Shown: piece after piece, positions 1 through 10,310 of the stretch
Position numbering within the stretch: position 1 is the first letter of the stretch
Layout: every line of letters begins with the position of its first letter
NCBI RefSeq assembly: GCF_042186555.1
Contig: NC_133328.1
Span: 611,165,901 to 611,229,900, forward strand
Length of the DNA: 64,000 nucleotides
Reading direction: 5' to 3'
DNA from: Aquarana catesbeiana
Taxonomy: Eukaryota; Chordata; Amphibia; Anura; Ranidae
Notes under the pieces: model-generated
Told to the model about the DNA's origin: nothing
Seen by the model: the letters and a program-made list of their open reading frames with translations, nothing else
Database searches by the model: none
Translations under genes and position numbers: made by a program

Positions 1-651
1 CCCTAGTCTCTGGTTATCTCCTGTAGTCGCATCCCCAGTCTCTGGTCATCTCCTGTAGTCGCATCCCCAGTCTCTGGTCATCTCCTGTAGTCGCATCCCC
101 AGTCTCTGGTCATCTCCTGTAGTCGCATCCCTAGTCTCTGGTCATCTCCTGTAGTCGCATCCCCAGTCTCTGGTTATCTCCTGTAGTCGCATTCGCAGTC
201 TGGTTATTTCCTGTAGTCGCATTCGCAGTCTGGTTATTTCCTGTAGTTGCATTCGCAGTCTCTGGTTATTTCCTGTAGTTGCATCCCCAGTCTCTGGTTA
301 TTTCCTGTAGTCGCATTCGCAGTCTCTGGTTATTTCCTGTAGTCGCATCCCCAGTCTGGTTATTTCCTGTAGTCGCATTCGCAGCCTCTGGTTATTTCCT
401 GTAGTCGCATTCGCAGCCTCTGGTTATTTCCTGTAGTCGCATTCGCAGTCTGGTTATTTTCTGTAGTTGCATTCGCAGTCTGGTTATCTCCTGTAGTCGC
501 ATCCCTAGTCTCTGGTTATCTCCTGTAGTCGCATTCGCAGTCTGGTTATTTCCTGTAGTCGCATCCCTAGTCTCTGGTTATCTCCTGTAGTCGCATTCGC
601 AGTCTGGTTATTTCCTGTAGTTGCATTCGCAGTCTCTGGTTATCTCCTGTT
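1..651. repeat. 30/32-bp minisatellite
   Basis: About 20 head-to-tail copies of a unit containing GTCTCTGGTTATYTCCTGTA followed by GTCGCAT. Two length forms alternate, 32 bp with TCTC and 30 bp with TC after CAG. The array begins outside the window. Variants TCGCATCCCCAG and TCGCATTCGCAG are interspersed, so the array is moderately homogenised. No coding potential is apparent. Confidence 0.95.
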
Positions 652-677
652 GTCATTTATAATATCTATGGCTATGC

Positions 678-861
678 ATATTTATTGAATCCATATTGAG
701 CGCTATATTTGATTGGCTGTTTGCTTCTGCTTAGGCCTGGCAAACACGCACAATCGCATATGATGCTGACTTCATCATCATGTGCGTGATTGTGATTGTG
801 CGTGTGTGCCAAGCAGAAGCAGCCAATCAAATATAGTGCTCAATATGGATTAAATAAATAT
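678..861. mobile_element. Palindromic MITE between two minisatellites
   Basis: Imperfect inverted repeat with arms of about 80 bp. The left arm starts ATATTTATTGAATCCATATT and the right arm ends AATATGGATTAAATAAATAT. Both arms share GCTATATTTGATTGGCTG or its complement and a GCTTCTGCTT segment. The centre is rich in TGTGATTGTGCG. There is no coding capacity. It sits exactly between two different minisatellites. Fold-back MITE is the likely class, and the superfamily is not determined. Confidence 0.8.
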
Positions 862-2147
862 TGGGAAGAATGTTCCTTACATTGGTGATCAGTGGGAAGA
901 ATGTTCCTTACATTGGATGTCAGTGAGAAGAATGTTTCTATACATTGGTGGTCAGTGGGAAGAATGTTCCTTACATTGGTGGTCAGTGGGAAGAATGTTC
1001 CTTACATTGGTGGTCAGTGGGAAGAACGTTCCTTACATTGGTGATCAGTGAGAAGAATGTTCCTTACATTGGTGGTCAGTGAGAAGAATGTTCCTTACAT
1101 TGGTGGTCAGTGGGAAGAATGTTCCTTACATTGGTGGTCAGTGAGAAGAATGTTTCTATACATTGGAGGTCAGTGAGAAGAATGTTCCTTACATTGGTGG
1201 TCAGTGAGAAGAATGTTCCTTACATTGGTGGTCAGTGAGAAGAATGTTTCTATACATTGGTGGTCAGTGGGAAGAATGTTCCTTACATTGGTGGTCAGTG
1301 GGAAGAATGTTTCTATACATTGGTGGTCAGTGGGAAGAATGTTTCTATACATTGGTGATCAGTGAGAAGAATGTTCCTTACATTGGTGATCAGTGGGAAG
1401 AATGCTCCTTACATTGGTGGTCAGTGGGAAGAATGTTTCTATACATTGGTGGTCAGTGGGAAGAATGTTCCTTACATTGGTGGTCAGTGAGAAGAATGTT
1501 TCTATACATTGGTGATCAGTGGGAAGAATGCTCCTTACATTGGTGGTCAGTGGGAAGAATGTTCCTTACATTGGTGGTCAGTGAGAAAAATGTTCCTTAC
1601 ATTGGTGGTCAGTGAGAAGAATGTTTCTATACATTGGTGATCAGTGGGAAGAATGTTCCTTACATTGGTGGTCAGTGAGAAGAATGTTTCTATACATTGG
1701 TGGTCAGTGGGAAGAATGTTCCTTACATTGGTGATCAGTGGGAAGAATGTTCCTTACATTGGTGGTCAGTGAGAAGAATGTTTCTATACATTGGTGATCA
1801 GTGGGAAGAATGTTCCTTACATTGGTGGTCAGTGGGAAGAATGTTCCTTACATTGGTGGTCAGTGGGAAGAATGTTCCTTACATTGGTGGTCAGTGGGAA
1901 GAATGTTCCTTATATTGGTGGTCAGTGAGAAGAATGTTTCTATACATTGGTGATCAGTGGGAAGAATGCTCCTTACATTGGTGATCAGTGGGAAGAATAC
2001 CCCACACATTGGTGATCAGTGGGAAGAATGCTCCTTACATTGGTGATCAGTGGGAAGAATGCTCCTTACATTGGTGATCAGTGGGAAGAATGCTCCTTAC
2101 ATTGGTGGTCATTGAGAAGAATGCTCCTTACATTGGTGATCAGTGAA
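862..2147. repeat. 31/32-bp minisatellite
   Basis: About 41 copies of a 31-bp unit, CAGTGGGAAGAATGTTCCTT followed by ACATTGGTGGT, with a 32-bp variant containing GTTTCTATACATTGG. Variants (GTGATC for GTGGTC, GAGAAG for GGGAAG, GCTCC for GTTCC) are mixed, with GATC and GCTCC forms enriched at the distal end. Because 31 is not a multiple of 3, all frames are read in turn and stop-free stretches up to 126 codons arise; these are not genes. A separate copy of the unit occurs at 25082-25130. Confidence 0.95.
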
Positions 2148-2640
2148 AATGATATAAAGTTAATAAAAATAATTTAAAAAAAAATGTAAAGCACCCCCAT
2201 GATCCCCACACATGCTCTATATGAAAAGCTTTACGTAGGATGAGCACATGTATGTAAACGTGTCTATAGACGCAAATGCTGGACACGGGAGCCCACCTGC
2301 AAGGTAACCCCCCGGGAGAGCGCTTCTCCTAGGGAGTTATCTGATGTGGGGAGGAGCCGCGAGAGCCACCCCCAGATGTCAAGGTTCGGGGCCATTCTGT
2401 ACAAAACGAGCTGCACAGTGGAGGCAAGTATGATATGTTTGTTATTTAAAAAAAGTGCAAAATGTAGGTGGGGATTTGTGTGGGTGTGGCTTGAGTGTGG
2501 GTGGGAACACATGAGCGGGGACAGGGGGCCCCAGGATCTCCTATTGCCCGGGGGCCCCATGAGTTGTCAGTCCGCCCCTGGATAGAACACTGGTCCAATT
2601 CCGGTGGCGGAGGCGGGACTGTGTGTGTGACGAGCGAGCC
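2148..2640. other. Non-coding, dispersed-repeat-like stretch
   Basis: No gene is recognisable. The last part (about 2510-2590), with GGGGGCCCCAGGATCTCC and TCAGTCCGCCCCTGGA, resembles the end of a dispersed repeat. The rest shows no clear repeat structure. Confidence 0.4.
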
Positions 2641-2643
2641 GAG

Positions 2644-3015
2644 TTGACAGTGGGCAGTTTGTATAGATGAAGAGTGAGGAGGGTATGATGGTAGGCAGTA
2701 TGTGTAAGAGAGGAGTGCAGAGGGTATGACAGTGGGCAGTTTGTGTAGAAGAGCAGTAAGTAGGGTATGACGTTGGGTAGTGTGTGCAGGAGAGGAGTGA
2801 GGAGGGTATGACATGAGGCAGTATGTGCAGGAGAGGAGTGAGGAGGGTATGATGGTGGGTAGTATGTGCAGGGGAGGAGTGATGAGAGTATGATGGGGGT
2901 AGTATGTGCAGGATAGGAGTGAGGAGGGTATGACATTAGGCAGTATGTGCAGGAGAGGAGTGAGGAGGAAATTATGGTGGGTAGTATGTGCAGAAGAGGG
3001 TAAGGAGAGTTCGAT
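2644..3015. repeat. ~41-bp GA-rich minisatellite
   Basis: About nine imperfect copies of a 41-bp unit including GTGAGGAGGGTATGATGGTG and GTAGTATGTGCAGGAGAGGA. The strand is purine-rich. It produces minus-strand stop-free frames of over 200 codons with repeating PPHSSPAHT-like text, which I do not regard as coding. Confidence 0.85.
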
Positions 3016-3091
3016 GACATGTGCCAGAGAGGAATGTGTGAAGGCGGCTTGTATGTGCCAAAAAGGAGTGTGGGAAGTATGGTGGCAAGCA

Positions 3092-3188
3092 GTATACAAT
3101 ATACAGGAGAGCAGTATACTATATATAGGAGAGCAGTATACGATATACAGGAGAGCAGTATACTATATATAGGAGAGCAGTATATAGA
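3092..3188. repeat. 22-bp tandem repeat
   Basis: Four to five copies of AGTATACNATATACAGGAGA followed by GC, alternating ATACAG and ATATAG forms. It directly follows the 41-bp array and probably grew from its last GAGAGGAGT segment. Confidence 0.85.
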
Positions 3189-3322
3189 GGGTATGAGCAG
3201 GCAGTGTGTGCGTTCATGCGCAGTAGAAGACCATGGATAGTATAAGGCTGCATTCACACCGGCGATTTAGGCTGGTGCGAATTGTAGCAGCAGAATCTTC
3301 TGATCAGGTCCCGTCATTCACT

Positions 3323-4003
3323 ATAACCACTTGACCGCCGGAAGATTCACCCCCCTTCATGACCAAGCCATTTTTTGCAATACAGCACTACGTTAATTTA
3401 TCTGCTAATTGTGCGGTCATGCAATGCTGTCATTTTATGTCATTTATTTCCCCACAAATAGAGTTTTCTTTTGGTAGTATTTGATCACCTCTGCATTTTT
3501 TTTTTTTACACCAGTGACCAGTGGTGCTACAAATATGCACTGTCACTGTACTGGGTAGGAGTTAAACATCTAGGGCAGTGATGGCGAACCTTGGCACTCC
3601 AGATGTTTTGGAACTACATTTCCAAAGGTGCCCAACTACACTGAAGAGTGCATGAGCATCATGGGAAATGTAGTTCCAAAACATCTGGGGTGCCAAGGTT
3701 TGTCATCACTGCTATAGGGCATCAAAGGGTTACATGTGTGCCTAGCCAGTGTTTTGTGTACTGTGGGAGGTGCTTTTACTAAGGGAAGTATTAGATTTTA
3801 TTCCCTACTTTGTGGGGAAAGAAAATCAATTATTTCACCACTGACAGGACAGTGCTCTGCCTTCTTTACCTCGGCAGAGCTCTGTCCTGTGTGTTTCCCC
3901 GCCGATCAGCGGGTGGTGGTGGTCATCTATTGGCTGGCACCCGCTGATCAGCATCTGCTGATCCTACCCTACTCAGGCGTGCCGGATTGTGTACCTGCCG
4001 CTA
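3323..4003. mobile_element. TTAACCACTT element, copy 1 (3-prime truncated)
   Basis: Begins TAACCACTTGACCGCCGGAA and continues with the family signatures CCATTTTTTGCAATACAGCA, CACAAATAGAGTTTTC and GGTAGTATTTGATCACC. The later part (CCGATCAGCGGGTG) matches the internal GC-rich part of the copies at 28481 and 45656. No protein is encoded. It is interrupted by a hAT MITE at 3576-3711. The family is one I recognise as abundant in ranid frogs; the TTAA-containing ends suggest a TTAA-targeting DNA transposon, which is inference. Confidence 0.7.
3576..3711. mobile_element. hAT-type MITE
   Basis: 136-bp fold-back element with arms CAGTGATGGCGAACCTTGGC and its near complement ending GCCAAGGTTTGTCATCACTG. 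The arms continue through ACATTTCC and GGAAATGT. Flanking 8-mers ATCTAGGG and CTATAGGG agree at 6 of 8 bases, consistent with a decayed 8-bp hAT duplication. It lies inside the TTAACCACTT element, so it is younger than that element. Confidence 0.8.
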
Positions 4004-4104
4004 AAACTCACACCAGCCTGAATCACCTGTATGAATGCAGCCTGAGCCTAGGTTCACATTGATTTGGCATGCGATTTGACATTTCAAATCGCATGACAAA
4101 TCAG

Positions 4105-5023
4105 CGGCTATTGTCGGCAATTAGACATGTGCAGATCGAAAAAATCTGTTTAGTTTCGATGCGTTACATAACATCAGCCAATGACAGCTGATCATGTGAT
4201 GTAAACCGGTAGCCGGTAGCATAAAGAGAAAAAAAAAAGCCGATCACCGATCACATTAGTCTGATCGTGGAGAGCCTCTGCAGAGGCTTCTGTGCCCACC
4301 TGTGCCACCTACCAGTGCCCACCATCCCCACTTACCAGTTCCCACCAGCACCACCTATCAGTACCCACAGTACCACCCATCAGTGCCCAAGGTCACCTAT
4401 CAGTGCCCACAGTGCCACCTATAAATGTCACCAATCAGTGCCTCATCACCAGTGCTGCTTATCAATACCACCTACCAGTGCCCACCAGCGCCACCTACCA
4501 GTACCCACAGTACCACCCATCAGTGCCCACAGTGTCACCTATAAATGTCACCAATCAGTGCTTCATCACCAGTGCTGCCTATCGATACCACCTGCCAGTG
4601 CCCATCAGTGCTCCCTACCAGTGCCCATCAGTGACATCTATCAGTGCCACCCATCAGTGCCACCCATCAGGGCCCATCAGTGTCGCCTTATCAATGCCCA
4701 TCAGTGCAGCCTCATCAGCGAATATCAATGAAGGCGAAAAATTACCTGTTTGCTAAATTTTATAACAAATTATGAAACATGTTTTTGTTTTTTTTTTCAA
4801 AAATGTTGGTCTTTTTTTTGTTTGTTTAGCAAAAAATAAAAACCCAAATGGTGGTTAAATACCACCAAAAGAAAGCTCTATTTGTGTGAATAACATGATA
4901 AAAATTTCATTTGAGTACAGTGTAGCATGACCGCGCAATTGTCATTCAAAGTGTGACAGCGTTGAAAGCTGAATATTGGTCGGGGCAGGAGAGGGGTTTA
5001 AGTGCCCCGTAAGCAAGTGGTTA
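4105..5023. mobile_element. Element B with internal minisatellite
   Basis: Non-coding dispersed element running from about ACATGTGCAGATC to the terminal GCAAGTGGTTA. Its 3-prime third (4730-5023) has the motifs ACCACCAAAAGAAAGCTCTA, GACCGCGCAATTGTCATTCA and TTGGTCGGGGCAGGAG. The same motifs occur at 8254-8676 (opposite orientation) and 52087-52261. The middle is a CAGTGCCCA-type minisatellite. I recognise this as a ranid repeat type; its transposon class is not established. Confidence 0.65.
4296..4725. repeat. CAGTGCCCACC-type minisatellite inside element B
   Basis: Irregular 12-30-bp units built from CAGTGCCCA, CAGTGCCACCTATCAGTG and CACCAATCAGTGC. Two plus-strand frames stay open for 154 codons because the units lack stops; they are not genes. 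Unit lengths vary, so the array expands and contracts within the mobile element. Confidence 0.85.
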
Positions 5024-5795
5024 GCCTCCCTGGCGGGTTTCCCGAGTGTGGCTCGGGGTTAAATTTCAGTACCATTAGCGGTAACCCCGAGCCACACTCG
5101 GGATTACATCTCAGGATCCTGGTGCAGTGTTACTTACCTTGTCCCCAGGATCCTGCGATGTCCCCCGCTGTGTCTGCGGGCTCTGTCCTCCTCCCGAAGC
5201 CTCTCTGTGCCAGGCTCTGTTTCCTGCGAGCGTCGTGACGCACAGGGGGCGGAGCCTGGCGGCAAATTTAAAAAAGTGAAAATTCAAAACACATACAGTA
5301 CTGTAATCTTACAGATTACAGTACTGTATGAGATTATTTCACATCCCTTTTGTCCCCAGTGCTTTGTCCTATGCCCTGCATGCAGTTTTATATTATATAT
5401 ACTGTTCTTTCTGCCTGGAAACTGGAGATTGTCCATAGCAACCAAAAAGTGTCCCTTTACGTCAAAAGTGGTTTTAGACCAGCTAGAAAACAGCGATAGT
5501 AAATTAGAACACTTGCAGAAATGAGCGATAGTGAATCGTGGGGAAATTTATTTTATTATTATTATATTATTATTTTTTATAATTATTTATATTTATTTAT
5601 TATATTATAATTTATGATTTTGTGTTTCAAACTTCATCATACCCGGGATATCTACTTGACTCTTGGTGGACAGATATAAGTGTGTTATTTCTAAGAATTA
5701 CAGGCCTACAATATAAAACGCCAAATTTCTATGCAAACTAATTGTACCGCTTTGAGACGCAAAAATCTGAAATAATCAAACCGCCAGGGAGGTTA
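5024..5795. mobile_element. CCTCCCTGGCGG element, copy 1
   Basis: About 770-bp DNA element with inverted ends: GCCTCCCTGGCGG at the left and CCGCCAGGGAGGTTA at the right. The left end abuts the GTGGTTA end of element B. Internal landmarks are a hairpin at 5040-5103 (CCCGAGTGTGGCTCGGGGTT with its complement) and a near-perfect palindrome at 5290-5330 (ACAGTACTGTAAT). An 86-codon stretch within 5267-5524 is shared with the copy at 62981. Directly after it an ATG opens a frame reading MSDSESWGNLF into an AT-rich tract. That could be the remnant N-terminus of the parental transposase, which is inference. The superfamily is unassigned. Confidence 0.8.
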
Positions 5796-6750
5796 CTAAT
5801 GATTACAGAGCTGTATTCATTTGTGTTTTTTTTCTGCTGCGAGTTCCGTTATCTGGTTGCATTTCTTTGCTAACACTTTTTTTCCCTACTAGATCTGAGT
5901 ACTTTTGTATAAAGAGAGGCGGTTGGGTTTGTCTGTGTGGAACGCGGTGGTACATAGTGGAACGCTTTCATGTCCGAGTCCAGCCTATCTCAGCCCCTTC
6001 TTCTCCTGGGACTGTCGGGATTCACTGGTCATCATTTCTGCTGTTGTCAAACGAACCCAAACAAGTCTCCTCGCCGGGCTCACCTGATTACGAGTGACAA
6101 GACAGATGAGGACTTCTTAGGAATCGGGTTTGAAGAGCCGTACTGGTGGGAATCAGCCTGACAACTTTAACAGGGTCATCCGAGTCACCGAGAGAAGAAA
6201 AACTTCTGACAAGACGGAAGGACTCTGCGGACTCTGCGGAGGTGTCGCTAAGAAAAACACTGGAGGACGCTTTTATTCCTGCTGTAAATAACACAACAAT
6301 ACATCTTTTTTTTGTTGGGAGAGAAAATGTGACATTTATTGAGTGTAAAAGGAAAAAGAGAGAGAAGCGGGACTTTAAATGAAGCACACAGAAGCACAAA
6401 CGCAGGTCAAGTGACCAAAATTCATTTATTTGGTATAATCCATGGTATGTAAAAAACATTTTGGGCATCCAACCTCTAAAATGCTGTGGGCAGCAAGCCT
6501 CTATATAATAAACCATGGATTGATTATACATAAAATAAACATAAATTACACAATAAGTCATGATCCACAAAGAGCAAAGATAACAATCTATATGCATGTG
6601 TACGTTTGTTACTGTGATTGGACCCAAAAAGAGGCATGAAAATTAGGACAAATAATTAAAATAATAAAAGAGATTTAATGGCATGACAGATACTTATGCA
6701 GGTAAGTGGAATCATTGAAATCTTGGTATTCCATGATATGGGAAGATTGG
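5796..6750. other. Unassigned, partly unique-looking DNA
   Basis: 5797-5830 contains a TAATGATTACAGAGCTG segment that also starts each unit of the 12-13.5 kb tandem array. From 5880 to 6390 the sequence has balanced composition and no repeat seen elsewhere here. It contains several short frames (60-78 codons) on the plus strand that I do not recognise. An untranslated exon or regulatory DNA is possible but unsupported. 6420-6750 is AT-rich. Confidence 0.3.
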
Positions 6751-6756
6751 TAATAA

Positions 6757-6815
6757 TCAAAGCTCTACGTGTTTTGCGGTATAGCAACCGCTCATCAGGA
6801 GCATACGTCATGGAA
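6757..6815 (+). other. ACGYGTTTYG-type terminal module (diverged)
   Basis: CTCTACGTGTTTTGCGGTAT followed by an RCCGCTCATCAGGAGC-like segment. The arrangement, an ACGCGTTTCG-like core followed about 20 nt later by TTCATCAGGAGC-like sequence, matches the modules at 16383, 28681 (reverse) and 59529. It is probably the degraded end of the same repeat family. Confidence 0.4.
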
Positions 6816-6839
6816 TGATTCTAAAAAATATTTTTATTT

Positions 6840-6840
6840 G

Positions 6841-6891
<51 letters not shown>

Positions 6892-6896
6892 TTTTC
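6840..6896. repeat. (A)n(TA)n(T)n self-complementary tract
   Basis: About 18 A residues, about 13 TA dinucleotides, then about 14 T residues: one long perfect palindrome. A similar tract occurs at 30185-30246. Confidence 0.9.
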
Positions 6897-7176
6897 AGTA
6901 AATAAGCAGGAAATGAAAAAAGGTTTTGTATACAAATATTTTACTTGTATAGAATGAATTAAAGGTTGTGCGTCCAAACTCATGTCTGCATCAGCGATCC
7001 AGTGAAACGGCATCCAGAATCGCAGAGAGCTGCAAAGCAAAGCCGCCCGACGCCAGGGTGATCTGCGGGAATGGGAACAACGTCCAAAGGCAAAACCATT
7101 GCCGGTGGGTGCAATGAGTGTAGGGTGCGGACCTCCATGTGGGAAACCTATATGAAACAAATCATAGTGATATGTG

Positions 7177-7678
7177 TTAAAGTGGAGTTCCACCCACTTT
7201 TACAACTCTTCAGCATCCCTCACTAAACTGTGCACTGTAAACGAATTGGATATTTTTACATTTGTTTTCTCAGCACCTACTGTATATCTGCTGTATTCAT
7301 TTTTCACTTTCTCCTCCCTGGCCGCGGCCCATCGCATCATTTCCTGTTTGCAATGCCTTCTGGGAAGGGGCGGCAACTTCCTCTGACACTGCCATTGCTA
7401 TGGAAACCTGACCTGAAACCTACTACACTGCTTGTGCTGCACTGAGCATGTGCGAGATCTGCAAGGATGAGATCCAGGAAGAAATACAGTCTGGCTTCAG
7501 ATGCCCACACTTAAGATGGCCACGGCCTGCTGTAAGTTTATAAAATAACAAACTACTGCTATAAACTAACAAAACAGACCTTAGTTTACAGACTAACTTT
7601 ACTAGAATACATTAAGCTTGTGTATTATAGGGGTATTTTTATTTAAAAAGTATAATTTCGGCCGGAACACCACTTTAA
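7177..7678. mobile_element. TTAAAGYGG MITE, copy 1
   Basis: About 500 bp, left end TTAAAGTGGAGTTCCACCC and right end GGAACACCACTTTAA, so the termini are inverted and both finish in TTAA. No protein is encoded. It belongs to the same end family as elements at 24534, 32113, 53264 and 58004. A TTAA target is typical of piggyBac-like transposons, but no transposase of this family is present, so the class is inference. Confidence 0.8.
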
Positions 7679-8253
7679 TGTGTAAGTATGGGAAAATGTG
7701 AAAAGAGTGATGTGGTGACAACGTGGAAATAAGGAGAGAGAGTGGGACAGGAAGGAGTAGAGAAAAAACAAAGAGAAAAATGAGGCCAAGAAGGAACATG
7801 AACAATAAAGACTGATGAAAAATAAAAATTAGGGAAAAGGGAATAATACCTGGTGTGCACAGAGTGGACAATTCCATACATGTGAGTGTGATGCGGAACA
7901 GGAGGGAAAGTGAAGTGTGTGAAGGCCAGCCTTGGAGATGCCTATGTAGGTGTTTATTGAGTGTACAGCTGAGTTTTAAGAAATCCCTCTAAAAAAAAAA
8001 AAAAAAAAAAAAAAAACTTGCTTGCTAAGGGCTCACTTACATCTGTGTTGCCCTCTGAAGACCGATCCGCATTGGCACAATTGGAGCAGAGGACATTTAA
8101 TAGGCAGTGAAGAGGCACTATGTCCCCTAAAGTCCCTAAAAACTAGGGATGCACTGATACCCGTACAGGGGCGGACCCAGAGTCTAATCTCGAGAGGGGC
8201 ACTGCCAACATTTTTGCGGCCAATTTGTCAGGGCAGTGGCTGGTTCTGGCGCT
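7679..8253. other. Unassigned stretch with poly(A)
   Basis: Purine-rich sequence to 7985, then a run of about 26 A residues (7993-8018). The tail at 8150-8253 (GGGGCGGACCCAGAGT) looks like a repeat end. No gene seen. Confidence 0.4.
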
Positions 8254-8676
8254 ATAACCACTTGTTTACTGGGCACTTAAACCCCCTTCCTGCCCAGACC
8301 AGTTTTCAGCTTTCAGCGCTGTCGCTATTTGAATGACAATTGCGCGGTCATGCAACGCTGTACCCAAATGAAATTTTTGGCATTTTTTTTCACACAGATA
8401 AAGCTTTCTTTTGGTGGTATTTAATTGCTGCTTTTTTTTATTTTTTGCTAAATAAAACAAAAAAGGACCGAAATTTTTGAAAAAAAAAAAAAAACAAAAA
8501 CAAAATTGTTTCATAGTTTGTTATAAAATTTTGAAAACAGATCACCGTTCTGTCACTGCGGGGAACGATCGCTGATTGGCTCGCCCGCTGGCGCACGCTC
8601 CCACAAAAGCGAGTTCACGAGCCGACGTACACCTACGATGATTTGCATAGCCGAGCCGTGGTTGGCAAGTGGTTAA
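8254..8676. mobile_element. Element B relative, opposite orientation
   Basis: Left end TAACCACTTGTTTACTGGGC, right end GGCAAGTGGTTAA: inverted termini with TTAA. The internal segments CAATTGCGCGGTCATGCAAC and CTTTCTTTTGGTGGTATTTA are complementary to element B at 4860-4960. There is no coding. It is a compact deletion form without the minisatellite. Confidence 0.75.
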
Positions 8677-10022
8677 TAGTAAACATTACATGAAATATTA
8701 CAATATTACATTTATTAGTAAATTTGACATGACATGTTAAATTTTAATAGTAAACATTGCATAAAAAAAAATACAATATTACATTTATTAGTAAATATGA
8801 CATTCAATTTTACATTTTAATAGTAAACATTACATTAAAGATTACAATATTACATTTATTAATAAATATAATAATACATGTTACATTTTAACAGTAAACA
8901 TTACATTAAGTATTGCAATATTATATTTATTAGTAAATATTACATTAAATGTTACATTTTATTAGTACACATTAAATTAAATGCTACAATATTACATGTA
9001 TTAGTAAATATTACAATTTAATACTAAACATTACATTAAACATTATAATATTACATTTATTAGTAAATATTACAATACATTTTAAATTTTAATAGTAAAC
9101 ATTGCATTAAATATTACAATATTACATTTATTAGTAAATATTACATTAAATGTTACATTTTATTAGTAAACATTAAATTAAATGCTACAATATTACATTT
9201 ATTAGTAAATATTACGTTAAATATTACAATTTAATAGTAAACATTACATTAAACATTACAATATTACATTTATTAGTAAATATTACATTAAATCTTACAA
9301 TTTAATAGTAAACGTTACATTTTATTAGTAAACATTAAATTAAATGCTACAATATTACATATATTAGTAAATATTACAATACATTTTAAATTTTAATAGT
9401 AAACATTGCAATAAATATTACAATATTACATTTATTAGCAAATATTACATCAAATGTTACATTTTAATAGTAAACATTACATTAAATATTACAATATTAC
9501 ATTTATTAGCAAATATTACATTAAATGTTACATTTTATTAGTAAACATTAAATTAAATGCTACAATATTACATTTATTAGTAAATATTACAATACATTTT
9601 ACATTTTAATAGTAAACATTGCATTAAATATTACAATATTACATTTATTAGTAAATATTACATTAAATATTACATGTATTAGTAAATATTACAATACATT
9701 TTAAATTTTAATAGTAAACATTGCATTAAATATTACAATATTACATTTATTAGCAAATATTACATTAAATGTTAAATTTTATTAGTAAACATTAAATTAA
9801 ATGCTGCAATATTACATTTATTAGTAAATATTACATTAAATATTACATGTATTAGTAAATATTACAATACATTTTACATTTTAATAGTAAACATTGCATT
9901 AAATATTACCATATTACATTTATTAGTAAATATTACATTAAATGTTACATTTTAGTAGTAAACATTACATTAAATATTACAACATTATATTTATTAGTAA
10001 ATATTACATTAAATATTATATT
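8677..10022. repeat. AT-rich ~71-bp dimeric satellite
   Basis: About 19 copies of a unit made of two related half-units. One is about 32 bp (TTAGTAAATATTACATTAAA plus a tail) and the other about 39 bp (containing TAGTAAACATTRMATTAAAT and RCWACAATATTACATTTA). Over 80 percent A+T. The array starts immediately after the GTGGTTAA end of the preceding element. Copies are diverged and half-units are locally reordered, so the array is old. No stop-free frame of note. Confidence 0.9.
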
Positions 10023-10039
10023 TTCATTTTATAGTGATT

Positions 10040-10310
10040 TATATATCAGATCAAAAGGAGGGACAACTGAGGAGGAATGAGGGACAGGGGGATTTGGTTC
10101 CAAAAGAGGGACAGTCCCTCCAATTGATAATTGGGAGCCATAGGAAAACATCTACGAAAAACAGCCAATAAGACTTGATCTACTGTCTCCAAACATAGAA
10201 CTAGAAAAATGTTAGCTTGTATCTGACTGGTCGATGAGCGCAGCTCGGGGTTCATGCACGGTGTCCAATCTGTGCAAGGCAAAAACATTTCATGGGCAGC
10301 GTTCAATCAA
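10040..10310. other. Dispersed-repeat-like stretch
   Basis: GGAGGGACAACTGAGGAGGA and AGAGGGACAGTCCCTCC suggest the end of a dispersed repeat with a short palindrome (GGGACAGTCCC). A minus-strand stop-free frame of 86 codons here has no recognisable domain. Confidence 0.35.

Noticed and set aside
1..651. CRISPR-like array
   Set aside because: Units are contiguous with no spacers, and the context is vertebrate.
1235..1984. Plus-strand open frames of 126 and 95 codons
   Set aside because: They lie wholly in the 31/32-bp minisatellite; the frame shifts each unit and stays open only because the unit lacks stops.
2446..3257. Minus-strand frames of 217 and 238 codons
   Set aside because: Reading of the 41-bp and 22-bp GA-rich arrays; text is a degenerate repeat with no domain.
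4267..4756. Two 154-codon plus-strand frames
   Set aside because: Translation of the CAGTGCCCACC minisatellite in element B.
8677..10022. Replication origin or scaffold-attachment region
   Set aside because: High A+T and periodicity alone do not support it; satellite is the simpler reading.
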